64,000 bases of DNA from an uncultured Croceitalea sp. (lineage in GTDB: Bacteria; Bacteroidota; Bacteroidia; Flavobacteriales; Flavobacteriaceae): the NCBI GenBank assembly GCA_947495075.1, contig CANLXH010000002.1, positions 1,240,001 through 1,304,000 on the forward strand, written 5' to 3'. The notes beneath the pieces are model-generated. The model was not told the origin of the DNA, searched no databases, and was given only the letters and a program-made list of their open reading frames with translations. Made by a program: the position numbers and the translations under genes. Every line of letters begins with the position of its first letter. Position 1 is the stretch's first letter. Shown here one piece after another: positions 53,792-62,378 of the stretch.

Positions 53792-54826
53792 TCATTTAAA
53801 TATGGAATAGATTGTAATTTCTGTTTGTTTTCCTTTAAGTGGGATAGCGCCTTTTTTTGAGAATGAATACTCTTCTAATAGCAATTGATTTTTTAAAGTT
53901 TCTGAAATTAATAAAGAAGCTTCTAATTTATTGCATTGCCCTTGTATACGGGCAGCCGTGTTAATAGTGTCGCCATGGTAAGCGATTTCTTTTTTATACT
54001 TTCCAACTTCGGTTACGGTAACTAAACCAGCATGTAAACCTGCTTTAAAAAAAGGTTCACAATTGTATTTTTCTTGGTAGTAATCGCTTCGTCGTTTTAA
54101 GAATTCTGCAAAATTAAAATAGGCCTCTAGGCAGTTTTGATTTTTTAGACCTTTTTCTAGTTGCCATGTTAGTACAGCTTCGTCTCCGACATATTGGTAG
54201 ATTTCGGCTTCATGTTCGAGTACAATAGCTAAATCGTTAAAACAGTCTTGAATAAGCATGCTGTATTTTATATGTCCGAGACGTTCAGCTAAGACAGTAG
54301 AGGCTTGCAAATCTAAAAACATAAAAATGCGTTCTTCTTCACTTGGGGTATAGAATTTACCACGGATTAGCTTCATTAAGTTACCTTCTCCTAGCATTAG
54401 ATTTACTTGTCTTAGTACCGTTAAAACGGAATCTGTTACCCAAATGTAGAAATAGATGGCACCGCTCCCCTTATCCATTGCAAAAGTTTGCAAACTTATA
54501 TCTGTGCCAAAATAGAATTGATAGACCCAGTAAGCCACAAAAGTCATGAAAATGATAAAAAGGAAGGCATATAGGGTCCTTAAAAGCAAAAGCTTGCCTA
54601 AAGTGAGTTTTCGATACAGTTTTTTTTCTACCCAAATAGAAGCTAGCCCAGAAATGATACCCAAAATAGGCCCGAGCGTTAGTCCAATAATTATACCTGA
54701 TTTAAAGTCAAACTTTAATTGCCCTAATTCTTCGGTACCAACGCCTCTGATAATTACAAGAAATAGCATAGATAGTGTCCACCCAATACTATAAAACTTT
54801 AGAATGTGCCAACTTCGCTTACTCAT
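53792..54826 (-). CDS. membrane adenylate/guanylate cyclase
   Basis: 344 residues: four membrane helices (about 10-125) and a C-terminal class III nucleotide cyclase domain (165-344). Both metal Asp residues are present, in FMFLDLQASTVLAE and YQYVGDEAVLTW; the later segment AYHGDTINTAARIQGQCNKL carries the transition-state Asn and Arg. Which nucleotide is cyclised is uncertain. Flavobacteria often keep several such genes of unknown signal. Confidence 0.9.
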   Translation of the reverse strand: MSKRSWHILKFYSIGWTLSMLFLVIIRGVGTEELGQLKFDFKSGIIIGLTLGPILGIISGLASIWVEKKLYRKLTLGKLLLLRTLYAFLFIIFMTFVAYWVYQFYFGTDISLQTFAMDKGSGAIYFYIWVTDSVLTVLRQVNLMLGEGNLMKLIRGKFYTPSEEERIFMFLDLQASTVLAERLGHIKYSMLIQDCFNDLAIVLEHEAEIYQYVGDEAVLTWQLEKGLKNQNCLEAYFNFAEFLKRRSDYYQEKYNCEPFFKAGLHAGLVTVTEVGKYKKEIAYHGDTINTAARIQGQCNKLEASLLISETLKNQLLLEEYSFSKKGAIPLKGKQTEITIYSIFK

Positions 54827-54896
54827 GGTAACTTTTTCCTATGATTTTAAATATTTGCTATTGACAGCCAGCCGATATACTTTTTCTGAGTAAGTT

Positions 54897-55622
54897 TCAG
54901 ATTAAAGTAATCAAATGATTATACGCCAATCCTGCCAAAATTGCTAGACCGAAACTTAGTAAGGTTCCTATAAGTACATATTCTGTGAGTTTCCGGTTTT
55001 TACCTTTGTTGAGATCACCAAAACGAAAGACAGATTTTGCGGTTATCAATAGCCCAATAGCTGACCATTGCCCTAAGAGTATAAATACAAAAACAAAAAT
55101 ACGCTCCAACATGCCAATATAGCGACCTGCATTTTTAAGTGATGTTCCTTCGCCTTCATCTTGGTCTTTGACTAGTTCATCTATATATGGTGCTAATAGC
55201 ATCTTGATTAAAATTGCCGCCACATAGCTTACAAAGGCGATCATAGCTACAAAGAGAAGAATTTCAGGTGCCAGTAATAGGCTAAAATCTATTGCAAAAG
55301 GCTCTAGTATATAGACAACAGCAGCTAGTACCAGTAAATGCGCTATTTGGTCTACTACAAAAAGCCAACGGAAGTTTTTTTCGTTAGTAAGGCTGAGTTT
55401 TGTTAAATCGATGAGGTAATGACTTACAACAATGATTGCGATACTGCCTATATGCTTAAACTGCAATAAAAGTAAGAGCGCAATTAAATGCACTCCAATA
55501 TGGTAGTACAGGTATTTTGACCTTGCCTTTTTTTTGAGCTTGTCTGCTACCCAATAGGCGGGTTGTAAGACAAAATCTCCAAGAAAGTGCGCTAGTACAA
55601 GTTTTAAAGCTAAAAGAATCAT
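54897..55622 (-). CDS. DUF3307 membrane protein
   Basis: 241 residues and about six membrane helices. LVLAHFLGDFVLQPAYWVAD at the N-terminus and HYLIDLTKLSL near 67 are the DUF3307 marks (a conserved His-Asp pair in each). DUF3307 usually follows a SatD gene, as here; the two overlap by 4 bp. Function unknown. Confidence 0.9.
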   Translation of the reverse strand: MILLALKLVLAHFLGDFVLQPAYWVADKLKKKARSKYLYYHIGVHLIALLLLLQFKHIGSIAIIVVSHYLIDLTKLSLTNEKNFRWLFVVDQIAHLLVLAAVVYILEPFAIDFSLLLAPEILLFVAMIAFVSYVAAILIKMLLAPYIDELVKDQDEGEGTSLKNAGRYIGMLERIFVFVFILLGQWSAIGLLITAKSVFRFGDLNKGKNRKLTEYVLIGTLLSFGLAILAGLAYNHLITLI

Positions 55623-56221
55623 AGTTGCTGAAGTTGGGTTGTATAAAATTGCATCATTTTTTTTACTTCATCAAACCCGGTACGTAATAAAGCTTCGCTG
55701 ATACTACTTTGAGACTTTCCTAAAAGTTTTGCGAGCTCTTTTTGATTAGACTTAGGATTTTCTATTGCCGTTTTTAAGGTTCTTGAGCTAGCAGGGTGCC
55801 AATTGTCCATCGTTAACAAGGCTAATTGCAACATTAGGTTAATAGTATCGTCAAATGCTTGGTTATTGGATTTTATGCCTAGGGTTTGTTTTTTTAAGCC
55901 TTCAAAGCATTCACCAGAGTTTACAAAAGCAGAACCATTAGATTCTGTTAGTTTTTCAGCATCGTAATCTTTTTCTCCAAGACCAATGGCCATGCGAACA
56001 TCTATTATTGATTCTTGCTTTAAACAGGATTTTATGTAAATAGCAGCTTCTAAAGCTTTTTCTGGTATAACTTCTAATTGAAAGCTGTCTCCTCTATAGA
56101 CTTCCCAATGCTTAGGTTCTTGGCCATAATTGTTTAATGCCTCTTTTAAATGAGGAAGCCATATTTGTGGAGCTTCTTTTCTAGAGTTAATAATATCTCC
56201 GGTAATAATAGCAGTTGTCAT
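55619..56221 (-). CDS. SatD family regulator
   Basis: About 200 residues. SatD N-terminal fold (MTTAIITGDIINSRKEAPQI, then WEVYRGDSFQLEV) and a C-terminal helix-turn-helix (NQKELAKLLGKSQSSISEAL). ATG at 56221 is preferred: MTTAIITGD is the usual family start, and 56236 lies against the operators. Probably controls its own operon with the DUF3307 membrane protein through the three inverted repeats just upstream (inference). Confidence 0.85.
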   Translation of the reverse strand: MTTAIITGDIINSRKEAPQIWLPHLKEALNNYGQEPKHWEVYRGDSFQLEVIPEKALEAAIYIKSCLKQESIIDVRMAIGLGEKDYDAEKLTESNGSAFVNSGECFEGLKKQTLGIKSNNQAFDDTINLMLQLALLTMDNWHPASSRTLKTAIENPKSNQKELAKLLGKSQSSISEALLRTGFDEVKKMMQFYTTQLQQL

Positions 56222-56237
56222 ACTCATAGAATACAAA

Positions 56238-56313
56238 TATCGGTAAAAATACCGATAATTAAAAATATCGTTTATATAGACGATAATAATATATATCGGT
56301 TAATTAGCAGATA
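56238..56313. promoter_or_regulatory. array of three 20-bp operators, 28 bp apart, before satD
   Basis: Site 1 (56238-56257) is TATCGGTA-AAAA-TACCGATA, perfect. Site 2 (56266-56285) is TATCGTTT-ATAT-AGACGATA. Site 3 (56294-56313) is TATCGGTT-AATT-AGCAGATA, weaker. Each has 8-4-8 geometry, and the starts are spaced by exactly 28 bp. The array fills the region before the SatD start and probably binds SatD or another dimeric regulator. Confidence 0.65.
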
Positions 56314-56335
56314 TATTGTTTTAAGAAAGTAAAAA

Positions 56336-56357
56336 GCCCCTGACATTCATCAGGGGC
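56336..56357 (-). terminator. terminator of the Spy-like gene
   Basis: GCCCCTGA-CATTCA-TCAGGGGC, an 8-bp GC-rich stem followed on the minus strand by TTTTT. It lies 25 bp after the stop of the gene at 56382. Confidence 0.8.
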
Positions 56358-56381
56358 CTTTCAAAAATCAACAAAAAATAT

Positions 56382-56828
56382 TTATCCTCTTCTACCAACT
56401 TTCTGCATTTTCTTTTTGTCGTGCATACCTTTTCGATGGCGTGCTTTTTTCCAAAGCTCAAACTGCTCATCGGTAAGTATTTCTTTTAATTTTTCTTGTT
56501 GTGCTAGTTTGCGGTCCAATAATTCATTTTGCATTTTAAACCTTTCATCACTTGTGGGCCTCTTAGCTTCATCATTTTCTTTTCTCGCCTTTCGTTCTGC
56601 TATTTTTGCTTTACGAAATTCTGCTTCTTCTAGATTAATTTTTAAAACTTCATCTTGTTGTTTAGATGTTAACTCTAAAGTTAAAGCCATCCTTTTTGTC
56701 TTAAGCGTAGCCAATTGCTCAGCAGTCATATCATGTGCTGCTCTTTGACGGTTATGGTCACGTTTGCCAGGTTGTGCAATTGCTGTTAGGCTCAACAACA
56801 AAGCCATTGTTAAAATTAAATTCTTCAT
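56382..56828 (-). CDS. Spy/CpxP-like periplasmic helical protein
   Basis: 148 residues. Signal peptide (LILTMALLLSLTAIAQ), then a highly charged all-helical body: MTAEQLATLKTKRMALTLEL, TSKQQDEVLKINLEEAEF, ILTDEQFELWKKARHR. The paired T-x-EQ motifs resemble LTxxQ of Spy/CpxP chaperones. Many Lys/Arg and His at the C-terminus. Possibly an envelope chaperone or metal-responsive protein; no partner kinase nearby. Confidence 0.8.
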   Translation of the reverse strand: MKNLILTMALLLSLTAIAQPGKRDHNRQRAAHDMTAEQLATLKTKRMALTLELTSKQQDEVLKINLEEAEFRKAKIAERKARKENDEAKRPTSDERFKMQNELLDRKLAQQEKLKEILTDEQFELWKKARHRKGMHDKKKMQKVGRRG

Positions 56829-56924
56829 GTTATAGATTTTAAATGATTTGCCTATTTGACCAATGCGGCCGTAATAGGTTTAAAGCCATTTAGAAGTTTA
56901 TGAAGCTTTTAACAAGTATGGTAA

Positions 56925-57110
56925 TTATTGTATAGGGGTTTCGAGCTCATCAGTCTCGGAATCTTCAAGTTGTTCTGTGTCGATATCGACAACTTCATTT
57001 GAAGTAATCTGATCTTGAAATTTTTTGTCTTGCTCAATATTATTATAGAAGAATGCTGCTACAGCAAATAATAGAAAATAAATAAAGCTTTTGATTTTGT
57101 AGGTCTTCAT
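56925..57110 (-). CDS. small single-TM protein, unknown
   Basis: 61 residues: MKTYKIKSFIYFLLFAVAAF is one membrane helix or uncleaved signal, followed by an acidic tail (about 13 Asp/Glu among 35). No family recognised. It lies between the Spy-like and metalloprotease genes on the same strand; gaps of about 100-140 bp suggest its own transcript. Confidence 0.55.
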   Translation of the reverse strand: MKTYKIKSFIYFLLFAVAAFFYNNIEQDKKFQDQITSNEVVDIDTEQLEDSETDELETPIQ

Positions 57111-57203
57111 AATGTTTATGATTTGGGTGAGATAAATGTAGGAATTTATATCAAGGGATATTCAGATATGTTGTGAAACAGCAATTTATGTAGGTAAAAA
57201 TAA

Positions 57204-57228
57204 AAAGGGGCAATTTGATTGCCCCTTT
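57204..57228 (-). terminator. terminator of the metalloprotease gene
   Basis: AAAGGGGCAA-TTTGA-TTGCCCCTTT, a 10-bp stem that continues on the minus strand as TTATTTTT. It lies 24 bp downstream of the metalloprotease stop. Confidence 0.8.
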
Positions 57229-57252
57229 CATCGATAAAACAGTTTCTATTTA

Positions 57253-59754
57253 TTATCCATTAGGATTTAAAATAGCATCTATACGTTCTAGTGCATCTTG
57301 TAAATGATACCTACTCATACTATTAGAGGTTCTTGCAAGTCCGTTTCTAATATCACGCTTTAAATTATTTAACTCTGCACGTGCTACCGAACGAATATCT
57401 GACTGACTTGTATTAACAGCAGTAGACTTCTGATACCCCCCAAAACTTGGTTGCTTACGTTGGTTTTTAGCAGTCATTAAATAACCAAGTCTATCTATAT
57501 GTGCTTTTTGTAAATTTCTACGATACGTATCTATAGATTTTCCACTTCTAGTTTCTGACCAAATACCTTTTCTAAGATCTCCCATAATATCTGTAATCTT
57601 ATACGCATCACTACCATTTATAGTTTCATTCTCAATAGCTCTGGCCAATTTACCCAAGCTCAACATGGTATTTAAAGTTCTAGTCTGTACAGAACGAACA
57701 CGTTCTACAGAACCAGAATATTGAATTTTATTGAAAATTTCTTGGTCTAACATCCATTCTGGAGTTTGGAACAATTGCTCTTGAATAAAGTTCATACATT
57801 TTTTTTGATGTGCTTTATCCACATGCGTGTATACCGCACCTTCTTGGTCAAATGTTTTGTTGTATTCATAAACACCACCAATATTATTAGCAACGTGCCC
57901 CATGTATCTATTAAACTGACCTACAACTTGTCCATATAAAGTAGCTAAGTCATCATAGTTTTTACCATCTTCTGCTATCCATTCATTTAAATTAGGAACG
58001 ATACGTTTAAGGTTTGCAATACCATAAAGGCTTGCTTTAACAGCATCGTCCCCTAAATCTTCGGTTTGTGAACTTGGGTCATGGATATCACCTACTTGTT
58101 GGTGACCAAAACGATACATTGGATCGTCTGCATGATCTAGTATCCATTTGTCCAACGTAGATTTTTCATCCTTTGCTGTCTTATCTAAAATAGGACGATA
58201 TCCCCAGTTTATTGCATGCTTGTCGTATATACCTATGTCTGGCATTAAAGCAACACCCTCATCGCCTGGCTGAGCTACATAGTTAAAACGGGCATAATCC
58301 ATTATAGAAGGAGCAGTACCATATTTCTTAGTGAAGGCCGCAGAACGTAAAGAGTCTACAGGATAGGCAACACTACTACCCATATTATGTGGTAAACCTA
58401 ATGTATGCCCAACTTCATGAGAAGAGACAAAACGTATTAAGCGTCCCATGATTTCATCTTTAAACTCAACTCCTCTAGCTTCTGGGTTAATAGCAGCTGT
58501 TTGTACAAAGAACCAGTTACGTAATAAGGTCATCACGTTGTGGTACCAATTAATATCAGATTCTAAAATTTCTCCACTTCTTGGGTCACTTACGTGAGGT
58601 CCGTTTGCATTTGGTATTGGAGATGCCAAATAGCGTACTACGGAGTAGCGCACATCTTCTGGTGACCATTCTGGGTCTTCTTCTACAGATGGAGGGTCTT
58701 TGGCGATAATTGCGTTTTTAAAACCAGCGGCTTCAAATGCAACTTGCCAATCTTCTATACCTTGTTTAATAAAAGGTACCCATACTTTTGGTGTAGCTCT
58801 ATCTATGTAGTATACAATTTGTTTTTTTGGTTCTACTAATTCCCCAGCCTTAAACTTAGCCAAATCTTCATCCTTAACCTCTAAACGCCATCTGTCTAAA
58901 TAAGTAACACGCTTGCTTTCTTGTGCATCTAGACCGTAATCTACTTGGCCACGGGCAAACCAACCTACACGCTTGTCAAAATAGCGTCTTTTCATTGGCT
59001 CGGCAGGTAATAAGATCATCGAATTATTAATTTCAATAGAAATAGACCCTAAGCTTTGATTGCTTGGCGCAGATTTAGCAACATATGTTTTAACGTGTCT
59101 CGCTTCTACATTTAAAGGATAACTTTTTACACTTTCAATATAACTTCTAGCGGCATCTAAACGGCTTACTTTGTAACGTGTTCTATAAAGGTCTGGCATA
59201 CCCAAGGCATTTACATCTTTGGTAAATAATGGGTCAATTTCAATTACAGTAGCAGGATTAAGGGAATCTTTTTTATTTATAGCTTTAATATCAAAAGCAT
59301 AGAGAACAGGCTCAAAATTAGAATTTACTACTGCTTCATGTATAGGTAATGAATCTGCAGCAACATTACCGTAAGAAACTACTCTTAATAATACTTTCTT
59401 TGGTTTTTTCTCCCAGCGGAGTACCTGAGTGTTTATTTTACCACCCCCAAAACCAATTCCAGTAGCAGTTTTTGAAATTCTACTTACCATTAACATTTCG
59501 CGATTAAAAAGCGAATCTGGAATTTCATAAAAGTGTTTATCCTCAACCTTATGTATATGAAAAAGACCTTCATCTGTTTCTGCATCTTTGGTTATTACTT
59601 TGTTGTAAGGTTGAATGCCTCCTTTTTTAGGTTTTGTAGGAGCTTTTTGTTCTGTTTTTTTCTTTTTCTTTTTAAAGAGTTGAGCCTCTGTAGTTTGAAA
59701 ACTTGCTAGGGTAAAAATTACCAAAAGCAATTTAGGAAGTAAATTTTTCATCAT
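57253..59754 (-). CDS. secreted zinc metalloprotease (DUF5117/DUF5118 type)
   Basis: 833 residues. Signal peptide (LLPKLLLVIFTLASFQTTEA; first Met or second equally possible), a Lys-rich KKKKKKTEQK stretch, DUF5118/5117-like beta domains (50-330), then the metzincin-type site SSHEVGHTLGLPHNMGSS with three His ligands and the Met-turn in SIMDYARFNYVAQ. A C-terminal helical region follows. These enzymes are common in Bacteroidota and assumed to be periplasmic or surface proteases; substrate unknown. Confidence 0.92.
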   Translation of the reverse strand: MMKNLLPKLLLVIFTLASFQTTEAQLFKKKKKKTEQKAPTKPKKGGIQPYNKVITKDAETDEGLFHIHKVEDKHFYEIPDSLFNREMLMVSRISKTATGIGFGGGKINTQVLRWEKKPKKVLLRVVSYGNVAADSLPIHEAVVNSNFEPVLYAFDIKAINKKDSLNPATVIEIDPLFTKDVNALGMPDLYRTRYKVSRLDAARSYIESVKSYPLNVEARHVKTYVAKSAPSNQSLGSISIEINNSMILLPAEPMKRRYFDKRVGWFARGQVDYGLDAQESKRVTYLDRWRLEVKDEDLAKFKAGELVEPKKQIVYYIDRATPKVWVPFIKQGIEDWQVAFEAAGFKNAIIAKDPPSVEEDPEWSPEDVRYSVVRYLASPIPNANGPHVSDPRSGEILESDINWYHNVMTLLRNWFFVQTAAINPEARGVEFKDEIMGRLIRFVSSHEVGHTLGLPHNMGSSVAYPVDSLRSAAFTKKYGTAPSIMDYARFNYVAQPGDEGVALMPDIGIYDKHAINWGYRPILDKTAKDEKSTLDKWILDHADDPMYRFGHQQVGDIHDPSSQTEDLGDDAVKASLYGIANLKRIVPNLNEWIAEDGKNYDDLATLYGQVVGQFNRYMGHVANNIGGVYEYNKTFDQEGAVYTHVDKAHQKKCMNFIQEQLFQTPEWMLDQEIFNKIQYSGSVERVRSVQTRTLNTMLSLGKLARAIENETINGSDAYKITDIMGDLRKGIWSETRSGKSIDTYRRNLQKAHIDRLGYLMTAKNQRKQPSFGGYQKSTAVNTSQSDIRSVARAELNNLKRDIRNGLARTSNSMSRYHLQDALERIDAILNPNG

Positions 59755-60021
59755 TTAATGTCAGTTTGATTTTTTGTAGTGGGCCAAAGAACTTAAAAAT
59801 TGATAGAATCTTCTGTTAAATAAATACTAACTCTAATTTTTTTTATAAAAATGTGGAACTTCTGGGAGTATTGCCTTTTACTGATAGTTTGCGTTTAAAT
59901 ACCTGCTATAACTGGGATGCAAGCGGATACTAAATTTGTTAAAAAAGTTAAAATGGTGTAACAATTAAATTTCTAAGTAGTCTTATAAGCATACAACATC
60001 AATCATCAAATCAATCAAAAA

Positions 60022-60747
60022 ATGAACAAATTATTATTAATTTATGGTTGCGCACTCTTTAGTGGTTCGCCCATATTAGAAGAACAAGAAAGTACGGTAA
60101 CTGTTAATCAAGAACAAAACAAAACTGAAACTACGCGTACATTAGAAGACAATTTAACTGCACTTAATATTAGTGCTGAGAAAGCAAAAACTACTGTACT
60201 ATACACTACAGCTAAAGAGAACTTTGATATAAAAGATATTGAGTTCTTAGAAGTAGAAGAGGAATTTGACTTAGGTTTTGATACTTCGGAATATTTACCG
60301 AATGGCTTTAATCCTTATGAAGCAAATTTTGAGATTACTTCAGTAGAATTCATCAACTCTGAAGATAATGTAGAACTAGGTTTTGATACTGTAACTTACC
60401 TTCCTGAAGGTTTTAATCCATATGAGACCACAGTAAACATAAAGTCTATCAACTTTATGGAAGAAGATGAAATCGACTTAGGTTTTAATACAGAAGATTA
60501 CTTGCCAGAAGGTTTTAACCCTTACGAAACATACTTTGATATTAGAAGGGTACAATTTGGGGAAGAAAATTTAGAGTATGACCTAGGTTTCGATACCACA
60601 AAATACCTTCCAATAGGATTTAATGCATATACTAATGAAGTTGCGATGCAAACAGTAAACTTTATTGAAGATGAAGAAATAGATTTAGGTTTTGATACTT
60701 CTAAGTATCTACCAGAAAACTTTGACCCTTACGCAAGGGCAAACTAG
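60022..60747 (+). CDS. secreted protein of five 35-residue acidic repeats
   Basis: 241 residues. The N-terminus looks like a signal (MNKLLLIYGCALFSGSP), followed by an acidic spacer to residue 70. Then come five repeats of about 35 residues, each ending in a conserved core of the form LGFDTxxYLPxGFNPY (cores near 89, 124, 159, 194 and 229) and opening with F/V-x-I-x-x-I-x-F. Repeats four and five are the most changed (FNAY, FDPY). No family known to me. A shorter relative with two repeats lies 340 bp downstream. Confidence 0.8.
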   Translation: MNKLLLIYGCALFSGSPILEEQESTVTVNQEQNKTETTRTLEDNLTALNISAEKAKTTVLYTTAKENFDIKDIEFLEVEEEFDLGFDTSEYLPNGFNPYEANFEITSVEFINSEDNVELGFDTVTYLPEGFNPYETTVNIKSINFMEEDEIDLGFNTEDYLPEGFNPYETYFDIRRVQFGEENLEYDLGFDTTKYLPIGFNAYTNEVAMQTVNFIEDEEIDLGFDTSKYLPENFDPYARAN

Positions 60748-60795
60748 ATAGGATGTTTTTATTTTATCAATTTTTTTGAATTAGTTAGTTGAAAG

Positions 60796-60814
60796 TCCCA
60801 GTTCCACACTGGGA
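60796..60814 (+). terminator. terminator of the five-repeat gene
   Basis: TCCCAGT-TCCAC-ACTGGGA followed by TTTTT on the plus strand, 49 bp after the stop. Confidence 0.75.
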
Positions 60815-60819
60815 TTTTT

Positions 60820-61088
60820 CAATTTAAAAACCCTCTAAAAGAATCAATAAAATACACTTAACAAGAAATTAACAAAAAAATCGATGAAGTGTATTTGCTA
60901 AAATTGTGTGTTTAAAATTACGATTATCGCAAAATTTTGAAATTAGAGTTATCAGATTAAGAGTCTTTACAGATGTTAATTATAAATACTTTTCTTACAG
61001 ATAAATTTGCAATTGTTAAGTGAAACTAAAACATACTAAACCTTATTTTTTACGGTTTTACCTTTGTCTCAAATTATTAAAAAACGAC
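60820..61088. other. gene-free spacer between the two repeat-protein genes
   Basis: AT-rich, without an intact ORF. It contains one good -7 promoter element (61002) and no other structure I can support. Confidence 0.5.
61002..61009 (+). promoter_or_regulatory. -7 promoter element of the two-repeat gene
   Basis: TAAATTTG matches TAnnTTTG exactly, 80 bp before the ATG at 61089. A leader of about 70 bases would result. No clear -33 element. Confidence 0.4.
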
Positions 61089-61388
61089 ATGAAATATAAA
61101 AAATACATATCTACTGCTTTTTTGGCATTTCTTTTACTGCCTTTATTAAGCGCAAAAACTACACCATCATCTAAAGAAGATTTTGATGTTAGTAAAATCT
61201 CTTTTATTGAAGAAGACCAGCAAATAGATTTAGGTTTTGATACAACAGAATATCTTCCAGAGGATTTTAATCCTTATCAAGAAGAGGTTTCTATAGAGGG
61301 AATAAATTTTATGGAAGATGAACTTATTGACTTAGGTTTTGATACAGAAAATTACCTACCAGAAAATTTTAATCCCTATAAAAAATAG
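61089..61388 (+). CDS. secreted protein of two 35-residue acidic repeats
   Basis: 99 residues from ATG 61089, chosen because it begins directly with a signal peptide (YISTAFLAFLLLPLLSA). The mature part is two repeats of the same unit as in the gene at 60022, with cores LGFDTTEYLPEDFNPY and LGFDTENYLPENFNPY, and nothing else. It likely arose by duplication from the longer gene or the reverse. Followed by a strong terminator. Confidence 0.8.
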   Translation: MKYKKYISTAFLAFLLLPLLSAKTTPSSKEDFDVSKISFIEEDQQIDLGFDTTEYLPEDFNPYQEEVSIEGINFMEDELIDLGFDTENYLPENFNPYKK

Positions 61389-61412
61389 TTCCACAAATTT
61401 TGAGTTAGTCTG

Positions 61413-61452
61413 CAAAGCCCTATTCTTTGATTTTTCAAAGAATAGGGCTTTG
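61413..61452 (+). terminator. strong terminator of the two-repeat gene
   Basis: An 18-bp perfect stem, CAAAGCCCTATTCTTTGA against its complement with a TTTT loop, followed by TTTT on the plus strand. Confidence 0.85.
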
Positions 61453-61578
61453 TTTTGCATTTCATCGAATAAATATGGAATTCATAGATGCTAGAAACTT
61501 TTTTTTATATTTTCAACGTTGCTCATAGGTACTACCTATTTATGCATTTTAATATAACTAAAACCAAATCTTTAGACT

Positions 61579-62325
61579 ATGAGAATTTCTAAACTTACCT
61601 GTTCTTTCCTAGGATTATTCTTACTATGTTTTAATTTACTTATTGCACAATTAGAGATTAGTGAAAGAGAAGCAATAGCACTTCTTGAACTAAGAGCTAA
61701 AACTAAAGGCGATTTATGGACCAACCAATGGGATACGGAAACTCCAATATCTGAATGGTACGGCGTAACTATCAAAAACGGAAAAGTTGTTGGTTTAGAC
61801 TTGTCTAATAACAACTTACAAGGTAGAATTCCAATTACAATTGGGAACCTTAAAAACTTAGAGACTCTTAATTTATCTCAAAATAAGATTTCTGGAAGAA
61901 TACCAGGGTTATTTCGCAAGTTCAAAAATTTGAAGGAGGTTAATTTTGAAAATAATCAGTTAGTGGGTAATATCCCTAATACAATTAATAAGCTTCAGAA
62001 TTTAGAAGAATTAAATTTAAGTAACAATAAGTTAGAAGGTACTTTGCCTAAGACCATAAATGAGTTAGGAAAATTAAGCACCTTAGCACTTGCAAATAAT
62101 GATTTGAATGGTGATATTCCATCTGGAATGGAGAACTTAAAGAAACTTAAGAAATTATATCTTTCTAATAATGAGTTCGCCAGTATGAATGGTTTAAGAG
62201 CTCTTTCTAAGCAACAATTGGTATTAACGGATTTTAGATTAAAAGACGGAAACGTAATGCCAGTAGATTTTTCAAAAGCCCAGGAAGGATTATCCAAATT
62301 AGAATTTGAAGACTATCAAGATTAG
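61579..62325 (+). CDS. secreted leucine-rich-repeat protein (plant-type LRR)
   Basis: 248 residues. Signal peptide to about residue 24, then an N-cap like the plant LRRNT_2 motif (SEREAIALLELRAKTKGDLW, WYGVTIKNGKVVGLDL). Five to six 24-residue repeats of the form LxxLNLSxNxIxGxIPxxI follow. The tail (210-248) is different and acidic. Likely a binding or adhesion protein outside the cell. Preceded and followed by terminators, so a single-gene unit. Confidence 0.9.
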   Translation: MRISKLTCSFLGLFLLCFNLLIAQLEISEREAIALLELRAKTKGDLWTNQWDTETPISEWYGVTIKNGKVVGLDLSNNNLQGRIPITIGNLKNLETLNLSQNKISGRIPGLFRKFKNLKEVNFENNQLVGNIPNTINKLQNLEELNLSNNKLEGTLPKTINELGKLSTLALANNDLNGDIPSGMENLKKLKKLYLSNNEFASMNGLRALSKQQLVLTDFRLKDGNVMPVDFSKAQEGLSKLEFEDYQD

Positions 62326-62346
62326 TTTTTGAACAAAACATATAAG

Positions 62347-62374
62347 AAAAGGCTCCAATTTATTGGAGCCTTTT
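62347..62374. terminator. bidirectional terminator between LRR and DASS genes
   Basis: AAAAGGCTCCAA-TTTA-TTGGAGCCTTTT, a 12-bp stem, symmetrical in A/T flanks. It serves the LRR gene on plus and the transporter gene on minus, 22 bp and 5 bp from their stops. Confidence 0.85.
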
Positions 62375-62378
62375 CTTT

